This document shows positions 48,290-59,000 of a stretch of 64,000 bases of DNA, one piece after another (position 1 is the first letter of the stretch; each line of letters opens with the position of its first letter). The notes under the pieces were generated by a model. That model was not told the DNA's origin and did no database searches. It worked only from the letters and a program-made list of their open reading frames with translations. Source of the DNA: Fratercula arctica (taxonomy: Eukaryota; Chordata; Aves; Charadriiformes; Alcidae); the NCBI GenBank assembly GCA_947846985.1, contig CANTUZ010000027.1:3537152-3601151 (forward strand). Direction: 5' to 3'. The translations under genes and the position numbers were made by a program.

Positions 48290-50130
48290 GCAACATGAAG
48301 GAAATGCAGCCACTCCAGCCAGTAAGTCAACTACATCGGACGCCCAGCTGAAGGGCCTCTATGCAAACGTGCAAGTAGCATGGGAAACAAGTAAGAGGAG
48401 TTAGACGTGCACACACTTCCAGGGCTATGATCTCATTGGCATCACAGAGATGTGGTGGGACGACTCCTATGACTGGAGCGTTGGAATGGAGGGATACAAG
48501 CTCTTCAGGAAGGACAGGCAGGGGAGATGAAGAGGGGGTGTTGCCCTCTATGTCCCTGAACAGCTGGAGTGCATGGTGCTCCACCTGGGGATGGATGAAG
48601 ACCCAACAGAGAGCTTATGGGTCAAGATTAGAGAGAATGCAGGGGCAGGTCTGCTACAGGCCACCTGACCAGGACGACAGAGCGGATGAGGCCCTCCATA
48701 GACAGATTGGAGCAGCATCGCATTCACAGACCCTGGTCCTCATGGGGGACTTCAACCAACCCGATATCTCTTGGAGTGGACAACAGCACAGGAGGTTCCT
48801 GGAATGCGTCGATGATAACTTCCTTCTCCAAGTGATAGAGGAGCCAATGAGGAGTGGAACTATGCTGGACCTTGTCCTTACCAACAAGGAGGGCTGGTGG
48901 GGATGTCGAGCTCAAGGGCAGCCTTGGCTGCATGACCATGAGATGGTAGAGTTCAAGATCCGTAGGGCAGCGAGGAGGGTGCGCAGCAAGCTCAGTACCC
49001 CGGACTTCAGGAGAGCAGACTTTGGTCTCTCGAGGATCTGCTTGGAAGGGTAACATGGTGTCGTGGTTTGGCCTCAGATGGCAACAAGAACCACCTGTCG
49101 CTCGCTCAGCGCTTCCCGGTACAGGAAGGATCAGAAGAAAAAGCAAACTCTTCGGTTGAGACAAAGGCAGTTTAACAGAACAAGCAAAGGGAACAGAAAC
49201 AAACAACAATAACACGGACAGAGAAATATAGAAACGCGATTACGGAAACCGCCGCTCCCCGCCGGTCCGGACCCGGGACGCGCCAGCCCGCTCCAAACCC
49301 GACTGCCTCCCCCTCCCCTCCTTTAATCTCAGGGTGGGCGTGGCTCCCATGGCATGGACTACTTAACCCTGTCCCTGCCGGAACCAGGACACATGGGATA
49401 AAGCCCTGGAGGGAAGAGCGGGCCCAAGAGAAGCTGGTTAGTCTTCATGGATCACCTCCTCCAAGCTCGGGAGCGGCGTAATCCCAAGAAAGAAGAAGTC
49501 GGGCAAAAAAATCCGGAGGCCTGCATGGATGAACAAGGAGCTCCTGGACAATTTCAAACAGAAGAAGAAAGCCTACAGAGGGTAGAAGCAAGGATGGGTT
49601 AGCCTGGGAGAAATACAGAGAAGCTGTACTGAGCAGCCAGGGATCAGGTTAGGAAGCTGAAGCCTAGATAGAGTAAATCTGGCCAGGGATGTCAAGGGCA
49701 ACAAGAAAAGCTTCTATAGGTACGTTGCTGGAAAAAAGAAGACTAGGGAAAAGGTGGGGCCTTCTCTGGAAGGAAAGGGAGACCTGGTCACCCAGGATAT
49801 GGGAAGGCTGAGGTACTCCAATGACTTTTTTGCCTTGGTCTTCACCAGTAAGGGCTCTAGCCACACCGACCAAGTCACAGAAGGCAAAGACAGGGGCTGG
49901 GAGAAGACCAGGTTCAAGACCATCTAAAGAACCTGAGGTGCACAAGGTCCATGGACCTGATGAAATCCATCCACGGGTCTGAGGGAACTGGCGATGAAGT
50001 TGCTAAGCCACTATCCATCATATTTGAGAAGTCGTGGCAGTCTGGTGAAGTTCCCGCTGACTGGAAAGGGAAACATAACCCCCATTTTTAAAAGGGAAAA
50101 AAGGAAGACCCGGGGAACTATAGGCCAATT
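48290..50130 (+). mobile_element. CR1 5' ORF2 region (endonuclease), sense, split by an LTR
   Basis: CR1 ORF2 endonuclease domain: GITEMWWDDSYDWS at about 48435-48480, then RPPDQDDRADEAL near 48657-48700 and LVLMGDFNQPDISW at about 48735-48775, followed by the inter-domain region. After the LTR at 49059-49391 it continues through the start of the reverse transcriptase (EKSWQSGEVP-like text near 50025-50060) and stops at about 50130. The frame 48427-49053 is open for 208 codons, but the whole is broken by stops. Confidence 0.85.
49059..49391 (-). mobile_element. Short solo LTR, 333 bp, antisense, with 5-bp target duplication
   Basis: Reads TGTCGTGGTTTGGCCTC to GAACCAGGACA on the plus strand, flanked by CATGG at 49054-49058 and 49392-49396. 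It belongs to the TGTCCTGGTT group but is a shorter, GC-richer subfamily. A second copy of this subfamily starts at 52695. Confidence 0.9.
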
Positions 50131-50254
50131 GGCAATACTTCACATGCTTTCTGGTGGCACTGGTTCTCATGCAGGTGGGTCATTGGATCACTTTGCATGG
50201 TCATCTTCTCTTGGATCCTGTCCGTTACTCGTGCTCTTCATTCTCCACCCAATT
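50131..50254 (-). repeat. Extra copy of a CR1 ORF1 segment from the palindrome arm
   Basis: This 124-bp segment matches 46348-46470 of the right arm (and, inverted, about 1430-1550 of the left arm) closely, including GGTGGCACTGGTTCTCATGC and CTTCTCTTGGATCCTGTCCG. It is inserted between unrelated CR1 pieces. The junction shares CCAATT(A)GCAATAC with the arm copy. Confidence 0.75.
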
Positions 50255-50288
50255 AACACCCAAAATATATTTCTGGTAAAAGCCATCT

Positions 50289-50358
50289 GTCGTGGTTGAC
50301 CTTGGCTAGCTCCCAGGTATGCAGCAAGCCGCTCTATCAGTCTCCCTCCTCAACAGGA
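50289..50358 (+). mobile_element. LTR start fragment
   Basis: TGTCGTGGTTGACCTTGGCT through CTCCTCAACAGGAC matches the start of the LTR-like repeat at 22976-23966. Only about 70 bp are left before CR1 sequence begins. Confidence 0.6.
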
Positions 50359-51813
50359 CAAGCCTCTGATAAAAGATGTTCTTCCTCTCCTCTGACAGGT
50401 GGACACCATCAGGCCCCAGTAGACCAGGTTTCTCAAAGCGAGTCCCATGGTCTAAGCAGCCAAACCCCTGGCTGTGGCACCAGTCCTGTAGCCATTTATT
50501 GATTTGCCAGATTTCAACTGTCCCTATCAAACCCCCTTCCCTTGACTGGGACATTGATGAAAAAAACTACCTGCGCCCCAGGAGTCCTGACCGCCACTCC
50601 CAGGGCTCCATAATCATCCTTGATAGCTTCAGCTGCTGCCAGCTGCATCACAGGTGCCCATGTGAAACAGCAGCAGTGGATAATAGTCAGAGGACTGCAC
50701 GAGGTTTGGTAGTCTCTCAGGTGACATCCATGATATGAGCCCCCGGTAAGCAGCACAACTCCCTAGAGAGTGGCATCAGGTCAGCAAATGGGTGACTCCC
50801 TAACTCCTCAGAAGGGAGGTCCCTACTACTATCACCCGTCGCCTTTTCTTAGTTGCACCAGTTGTTATACGTGGTGTGGATTGGACTACCTTACTCAGCT
50901 CCAGCACCTCTCCTGATGCAGTGGTCTTCCTCTTCACTCTGCAGAGCGGTAAAGCAGTTCTGCTAGGGCACCTCAGTTTTTTGGGGGAAGTCTCTTCCTC
51001 CTGCTGGCCCTTGCTGTCACAAGCTTCCAGTCTTCTGTGTTACTGGTCCCCCTCCCTTCTGTGTGTGCTAGTGTGGGAGTTTTTGGCTGTTTGGCCGTGG
51101 GTCCACTGCAGACTGCGCTTGGAACCAGCTGTCTATCTCTTTCTCAGCCTCCCCTGATGCTACGCAACCTCCTCACTGCCTCCTGCAGCTCAGCCATCTG
51201 CTGCAGGAGGTCCTCCACCTGGGCACACCTTTTGCCGGCAGGTGTGCCGCCTATCCCTGCCCCAAGAGAAAGGTCTAGGCACCTCCTGCAGTCTGAGGTC
51301 TGCACTGCAGCCTCTCCCTTCAGCAGCTCCATCTTGGTAGAGGCATCGGCCCACTGCTGGGTGGATGGTGCAGACCCCCCCATCCCGAGTGTTAGCCTTT
51401 GCTCTCAAACGAGTGCCACCATTCTGCCTTGAGGTTCAGGTAGGATGAGTGCCCTTGACCTGTGCAGATGGTCACAAATGGTGCCCAGTGGTCAATTGGT
51501 GAAATGCTCCTCCTTCGAAGAGGTGCCCTTCCCACGCAAACTGCCATGCCATACCGCGCCCTGTTTGCCCGTCCTGTTGCGCAAACTGCTGCGCCACAAT
51601 CACGTTCGCCAGGGCTTCTTTTTATAGGTGGAGGGTCGCTGTTGCTCTAGCAATGCTCACCTTGTCAACGCCTCCTGTGAGAGCTGCTGGCTCCCTGGAG
51701 GGTTTCTCTGCTGCCCTGGCATCCTCTTACCTCAGGAAAACCACCTGTATGCCGAGCTCTGCCCCTCCGCTGTGGATCAGGCTGGCTCCGGAGCCGCTTC
51801 TCCTTGCGACTGA
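50359..51813 (-). mobile_element. CR1 5' region and ORF1 fragment, antisense
   Basis: Minus-strand text includes the ORF1 C-terminal esterase-like end (GFGCLDHGTRFEKPGLLG, about 50412-50470), the middle esterase-like part near 50540-50750, a coiled coil with EDLLQQMAELQEAVRRLRS (about 51160-51220) and the Cys-rich start region near 51290-51400. The GC-rich leader follows to about 51813. It is broken by several stops. It differs clearly from the ORF1 in the palindrome arms, so it is another CR1 subfamily. Confidence 0.8.
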
Positions 51814-52694
51814 CCATTCTATATGCATGCATATGGAACCTAAGGCTCTTTGACCAAATTGTCACAAATACTAGTAAATTATAAAGTTTTTAACAGAAGA
51901 AAACAGTGGGAAAAATTTCCAAACACTTTGGTTAAGCTTTTGACTGAATTATAATCAGAGCTTTTAGCTATACTGTGGGTCAATGGGAGGTCTGGCAACT
52001 GTTTCTGGGTGCTGATTTTTTTCTCAAGGTGAACTGGGCTTTTAGTGACTCTCTCTTTGATATCCCTTCATGAGAAATCATGCTGTTGTAAATCTTGGGG
52101 GGAGATTTCCAAAGGAATAAATAGACACCCTAAATCAATGGATAATCAAGTAATTGGTCACAGAAGCAAGTCCACTCTGCCCTAGATTTTTGTTTTAATC
52201 AGCTCCATTTTGTTACCCTAGGCATTAGATTTTCCCTTTCTTCTCTCTCCATACTTTCTGATTCACAGACTGAAGCAGAATGTGCTCCAGGAGCAGTGGA
52301 GCTGTTTCCACACTTGCACGTTTCATGTGAGAAGGGGCTTAAAATGTGCCAAATAAAGTATGTCACAACCTACAAGCAAAAGATCTAATTTCTGTATTAC
52401 TGTCCTGTCGTTAACCCTTCAAGATAGAGTTCAGTAACAAATCACTGTTACAATACATCCCACTACAGATGCTGGACAGTATGATGATCCTTCTCCTAGT
52501 AATAATAAGGAAAACTTCTCAGAATCTTCTCTTAGGATCTGTGTCAGTGAAAACAGATGGAAACAAAACTATAGTGAGGCTAATGACCCTGATGTGAGAT
52601 GAGAAAACTCTCCTTGGGAAGTGACTGTATCTATAGCCAACATAAAAAAATAATGGAACTATACTTGCTTGAGCCAAAGCTGAATTTTGGCCTG
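51814..52694. other. Stretch with no recognised feature
   Basis: About 880 bp of moderately AT-rich sequence with no CR1, LTR, satellite or coding similarity that I can support. Confidence 0.4.
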
Positions 52695-52888
52695 CGTCCT
52701 GGTTCCGGCAGGGACAGGGTTAAGTATTCCATGCCATGTGAGCCACGCCCACCCTGAGATTAAGAGGAGGGGAGGGGGCAGGAAGTCAGGCTTGGATCGG
52801 GCTGGCGCATCCCGGATCCGTCGGTGAGCGGCGGGGAGCGGCGGTTCCGTAATCGCGTTTGTCTATTCCTCTATCTGTGTTATTGTTG
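52695..52888 (+). mobile_element. LTR start fragment ending at the gap
   Basis: CGTCCTGGTTCCGGCAGGGA through GTGTTATTGTTG matches the reverse complement of the LTR at 49059-49391, with the first T changed to C. The remaining third lies in the gap. Confidence 0.8.
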
Positions 52889-53088
52889 NNNNNNNNNNNN
52901 NNNNNNNNNNNNNNNNNNNNNNNNNNNNNNNNNNNNNNNNNNNNNNNNNNNNNNNNNNNNNNNNNNNNNNNNNNNNNNNNNNNNNNNNNNNNNNNNNNNN
53001 NNNNNNNNNNNNNNNNNNNNNNNNNNNNNNNNNNNNNNNNNNNNNNNNNNNNNNNNNNNNNNNNNNNNNNNNNNNNNNNNNNNNNNNN
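52889..53088. other. Assembly gap, 200 N
   Basis: Exactly 200 N, a typical fixed-size scaffold gap, so its true size is unknown. It separates the CR1/LTR mosaic from the satellite. Order and adjacency across it depend on scaffolding. Confidence 0.98.
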
Positions 53089-56000
53089 CAAAATTTCCTT
53101 ATATTCGGGGACTGGAGCCACGCCCAAGGTACCAAGAGGGAAAACTGTGGCTTTCTCTAAAGCTCTCTGTGAACAACTTGAAAAGCCGTACAGAATTTGG
53201 GTCTCCAGGCTTTGCCGGCGCCTTCAGCCTGAAAAGCACCATATCTCCCTCGGCCCAAGGCGCACTGCAAGAATTTCCATATGTCTGGAATTTCCTGTCA
53301 CGCCCAAGGAGCCACGAGGGAAAACTGTGGCTTGTTTTAAAGCTCTTTGGGAACTACTTGCATTGCCCCAGAGACCTTGGGTCTCCGGACATTCCTGGCA
53401 CCTTCAGCCTCTGAACCACCACTTCTCCCTCACCCCAGGGCCGGTCTTAGAATAGACCAAACGTCCGGAGATTGCTGCCACAAGCAAGATGCCACGAGGG
53501 AAAACTGTGGCTTGTTTTAAACCTCTCTGGGAATAGCTTGTATCGCCCCACAGAGCTTGGGCCTCGGGGCTTTGCTGGCGCCTCAGCCTCAAAAGCACCC
53601 TTTCTCCCTCGCCCGAAGGCCAAGCTCCAAAATTTCCTTATATTCGGGGACTGGAGCCACGCCAAGGAGCCACAAGGGAAACTGTGGCTTGCTCTAAAGA
53701 TCTCTGGGAACCACTTCTATCGCCCCACAGAGCTTGGGTCTCCAGGCTTTGCTGGCGCCTTCAGCCTCAAAAGCACCATTTCTCCCTCGCCCGAAGGCCG
53801 AGCTCCAAAAATTTCCTATATTCGGTGATTGGTACCACGCCCAAGGAGCCAGGAGGGAAAACTGTGCCTTGTTTTAAAGATCTCTGGGAACCACTTCCAT
53901 CGCCCCACAGAGCTTGGGTCTCCATACTTCCCTGGCGCCTTCAGCCTCAAAAGCCCCATTTCTCCCTCACCCAAAGGCGCACTGCAACATTTCCGTATGT
54001 CTGGAATTTCCTGTCACGCCAAGGAGCCACGAGGGAAAACTGTGGCTTGTTTTAAAGCTCTCTGGGAACCACTCCCATCGCCCCACAGAGCTTGGGTCTC
54101 CATACTTCCCTGGCGCCTTCAGCCTCAAAAGCACCATTTCTCCCTCGCCCCAAGGCGCAATGCAAGAATTTCCGTATGTCTGGAATTTCCTGTCACGCCC
54201 AAGGAGCCAGGAGGGAAACCTGTGGCTTGCTCTAAAGCTCTCTGGAACAACTTGCACTGCCGCACAGAGCTTGGGTCTCCAGGCTTTGCTGGCGCCTTCA
54301 GCCTCAAAAGCACCATTTCTCCCTCGCCCCAGGCCGACCACCAAAATTTCCTTATATTCGGGGATTGGTGCCACGCCCAAGGTACCAAGAGGGAAAACTG
54401 TGGCTTTCTCTAAAGCTCTCTGTGAACAACTTGAAAAGCCGTACAGAATTTGGGTCTCCAGGCTTTGCCGGCGCCTTCAGCCTCAAAAGCACCATATCTC
54501 CCTCGGCCCAAGGCGCACTGCAAGAATTTCCATATGTCTGGAATTTCCTGTCACGCCCAAGGAGCCACGAGGGAAAACTGTGCCTTGTTTTAAAGATCTC
54601 TGGGAACCACTTCCATCGCCCCACAGAGCTTGGATCTCCATACTTCCCTGGCGCCTTCAGCCTCAAAAGCCCCATTTCTCCCTCGCCCAAAGGCGCACTG
54701 CAACAATTTCCGTATGTCTGGAATTTCCTGTCACGCCCAAGGAGCCACGAGGGAAAACTGTGGCTTGTTTTAAAGCTCTCTGGGAACCACTCCCATCGCC
54801 CCACAGAGCTTGGGTCTCCATACTTCCCTGGCGCCTTCAGCCTCAAAAGCACCATTTCTCCCTCGCCCCAAGGCGCAATGCAAGAATTTCCGTATGTCTG
54901 GAATTTCCTGTCACGCCCAAGGAGCCAGGAGGGAAACCTGTGGCTTGCTCTAAAGCTCTCTGGGAACAACTTGCACTGCCGCACAGAGCTTGGGTCTCCA
55001 GGCTTTGCTGGCGCCTTCAGCCTCAAAAGCACCATTTCTCCCTCGCCCGAAGGCCGAGCTCCAAAAATTTCCTTATATTCGGGGATTGGTACCACGCCCA
55101 AGGAGCCACGAGGGAAAACTGTGCCTTGTTTTAAAGATCTCTGGGAACCACTTCCATTGCCCCACAGAGCTTGGGTCTCCGGGCTTTGCTGGCCCCTTCA
55201 GCCTCAAAAGCACCATTTCTCCCTCGCCCCAAGGCACACTGCAAGAATTTCCCTATGTCTGCAATTTCCTGCAACGCCCAAGGAGCCACGAGGGAAAACT
55301 GTGGCTTGCTCTAAAGCTCTCTGGGAACAAGTTGCACTGCCTCACAGAGCTTGGGTCTCCAGGCTTTGCTGGCGCCTTCAGCCTCAAAAGCACCATTTCT
55401 CCCTCGCCCCAGGGCCGACCACCAAAATTTCCTTACATTCGGGGATTGGTGCCACGCCCAAGGTGCCACGAGGGAAACCTGTGCCTTGTTTTAAAGATCT
55501 CTGGGAACCACTTCCATCGCCCCAGAGACCTTGGGTCTCCATACTTTCCTGGTGCCTTCAGCCTCAAAAGCACCATTTCTCCCTCGCCCCAAGGCGCAAT
55601 GCAAGAATTTCCGTATGTCTGGAATTTCCTGTCACGCCCAAGGAGCCACGAGGGAAACCTGTGGCTTGCTCTAAAGCTCTCTGGGAACAACTTGCACTGC
55701 CGCACAGAGCTTGGGTCTCCAGGCTTTCCTGGCGCCTTCAGCCTCAAAAGCACCATTTCTCCCTCGCCCGAAGGCCGAGCTCCAAAATTTCCTTATCTTC
55801 GGGGATTGGTGCCACGCCCAAGGAGCCACGAGCGAAAACTGTGTCTTGTTTTAAAGCTCTCTGGGAACCACTTCCATCGCCCCACAGAGCTTGGGTCTCC
55901 GGGCTTTGCTGGCGCCTTCAGCCTCAAAAGCACCATTTCTCCCTCACCCCAGGGCCGACCACCAAAATTTCCTTATATTCGGGGATTGGTGCCATGAACA

Positions 56001-59000
56001 AGGTGCCAAGACGGAAAACTGTGGCTTGCTTTAAACCTCTCTGGGAACCACTTCCATCGCCCCAGAGACCTTGGGTCTCTATACCTTCCTGGTGCCTTCA
56101 GCCTCAAAAGCACCATTTCTCCCTCGCCCCAGGGCCGACCACCAAAATTTCCTTATGTCCGGGTACTGGTGCCACACCCAAGGTGCCACGAGGGAAAACT
56201 GTGCCTTGTTTTAAAGATCTCTGGGAACCACTTCCATCGCCCCACAGAGCTTGGGTCTCCATACTTCCCTGGTGCCTTCAGCCTCAAAAGCCCCATTTCT
56301 CCCTCGCCCAAAGGCGCACTGCAACAATTTCCGTATGTCTGGAATTTCCTGTCACGCCCAAGGAGCCACGAGGGAAAACTGTGGCTTGTTTTAAAGCTCT
56401 TTGGGAACTGCTTGCATTGCCCCAGAGACCTTGGGTCTCCGGACATTCCTGGCACCTTCAGCCTCTGAACCACCACTTCTCCCTCACCCCAGGGCCGGTC
56501 TTAGAATAGACCAAACGTCCGGAGATTGCTGCCACAAGCAAGATGCCACGAGGGAAAACTGTGGCTTGTTTTAAACCTCTCTGGGAATAGCTTGTATCGC
56601 CCCACAGAGCTTGGGCCTCGGGGCTTTGCTGGCGCCTTCAGCCTCAAAAGCACCCTTTCTCCCTCGCCCGAAGGCCAAGCTCCAAAATTTCCTTATATTC
56701 GGGGACTGGAGCCACGCCCAAGGAGCCACAAGGGAAAACTGTGGCTTGCTGTAAAGATCTCTGGGAACCACTTCTATCGCCCCACAGAGCTTGGGTCTCC
56801 AGGCTTTCCTGGCGCCTTCAGCCTCAAAAGCACCATTTCTCCCTCGCCCGAAGGCCGAGCTCCAAAAATTTCCTTATATTCGGTGATTGGTACCACGCCC
56901 AAGGAGCCAGGAGGGAAAACTGTGCCTTGTTTTAAAGATCTCTGGGAACCACTTCCATCGCCCCACAGAGCTTGGGTCTCCATACTTCCCTGGCGCCTTC
57001 AGCCTCAAAAGCCCCATTTCTCCCTCGCCCAAAGGCGCACTGCAAACAATTTCCGTATGTCTGGAATTTCCTGTCACGCCCAAGGAGCCACGAGGGAAAA
57101 CTGTGGCTTGTTTTAAAGCTCTCTGGGAACCACTCCCATCGCCCCACAGAGCTTGGGTCTCCATACTTCCCTGGCGCCTTCAGCCTCAAAAGCACCATTT
57201 CTCCCTCGCCCCAAGGCGCAATGCAAGAATTTCCGTATGTCTGGAATTTCCTGTCACGCCCAAGGAGCCAGGAGGGAAACCTGTGGCTTGCTCTAAAGCT
57301 CTCTGGGAACAACTTGCACTGCCGCACAGAGCTTGGGTCTCCAGGCTTTGCTGGCGCCTTCAGCCTCAAAAGCACCATTTCTCCCTCGCCCCAGGCCGAC
57401 CACCAAAATTTCCTTATATTCGGGGATTGGTGCCACGCCCAAGGTACCAAGAGGGAAAACTGTGGCTTTCTCTAAAGCTCTCTGTGAACAACTTGAAAAG
57501 CCGTACAGAATTTGGGTCTCCAGGCTTTGCCGGCGCCTTCAGCCTGAAAAGCACCATATCTCCCTCGGCCCAAGGCGCACTGCAAGAATTTCCATATGTC
57601 TGGAATTTCCTGTCACGCCCAAGGAGCCACGAGGGAAAACTGTGGCTTGTTTTAAAGCTCTTTGGGAACTGCTTGCATTGCCCCAGAGACCTTGGGTCTC
57701 CGGACATTCCTGGCACCTTCAGCCTCAGAACCACCACTTCTCCCTCACCCCAGGGCCGGTCTTAGAATAGACCAAACGTCCGGAGATTGCTGCCACAAGC
57801 AAGATGCCACGAGGGAAAACTGTGGCTTGTTTTAAACCTCTCTGGGAATAGCTTGTATCGCCCCACAGAGCATGGGCCTCGGGGCTTTGCTGGCGCCTTC
57901 AGCCTCAAAAGCACCCTTTCTCCCTCGACCGAAGGCCAAGCTCCAAAATTTCCTTATATTCGGGGACTGGAGCCACGCCCAAGGAGCCACAAGGGAAAAC
58001 TGTGGCTTGCTGTAAAGATCTCTGGGAACCACTTCTATCGCCCCACAGAGCTTGGGTTACCAGGCTTTCCTGGCGCCTTCAGCCTCAAAAGCACCATTTC
58101 TCCCTCGCCCGAAGGCCGAGCTCCAAAAATTTCCTTATATTCGGTGATTGGTACCACGCCCAAGGAGCCAGGAGGGAAAAATGTGCCTTGTTTTAAAGAT
58201 CTCTGGGAACCACTTCCATCGCCCCACAGAGCTTGGGTCTCCATACTTCCCTGGCGCCTTCAGCCTCAAAAGCCCCATTTCTCCCTCGCCCAAAGGCGCA
58301 CTGCAACAATTTCCGTATGTCTGGAATTTCCTGTCACGCCCAAGGAGCCACGAGGGACTGTGGCTTGTTTTAAAGCTCTCTGGGAACCACTCCCATCGCC
58401 CCACAGAGCTTGGGTCTCCATACTTCCCTGGCGCCTTCAGCCTCAAAAGCACCATTTCTCCCTCGCCCCAAGGCGCAATGCAAGAATTTCCGTATGTCTG
58501 GAATTTCCTGTCACGCCCAAGGAGCCAGGAGGGAAACCTGTGGCTTGCTCTAAAGCTCTCTGGGAACAACTTGCACTGCCGCACAGAGCTTGGGTCTCCA
58601 GGCTTTGCTGGCGCCTTCAGCCTCAAAAGCACCATTTCTCCCTCGCCCGAAGGCCGAGCTCCAAAAATTTCCTTATATTCGGTGATTGGTACCACGCCCA
58701 AGGAGCCAGGAGGGAAAACTGTGCCTTGTTTTAAAGATCTCTGGGAACCACTTCCATCGCCCCACAGAGCTTGGGTCTCCATACTTCCCTGGCGCCTTCA
58801 GCCTCAAAAGCCCCATTTCTCCCTCGCCCAAAGGCGCACTGCAACAATTTCCGTATGTCTGGAATTTCCTGTCACGTCCAAGGAGCCACGAGGGAAAACT
58901 GTGGCTTGTTTTAAAGCTCTCTGGGAACCACTCCCATCGCCCCACAGAGCTTGGGTCTCCATACTTCCCTGGCGCCTTCAGCCTCAAAAGCACCATTTCT

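Noticed and set aside
54365..56509. 714-codon open frame as a protein-coding gene
   Set aside because: It runs exactly in phase with 180-bp satellite monomers, alternative frames and the opposite strand are equally open, and there is no start context or non-repeat domain.
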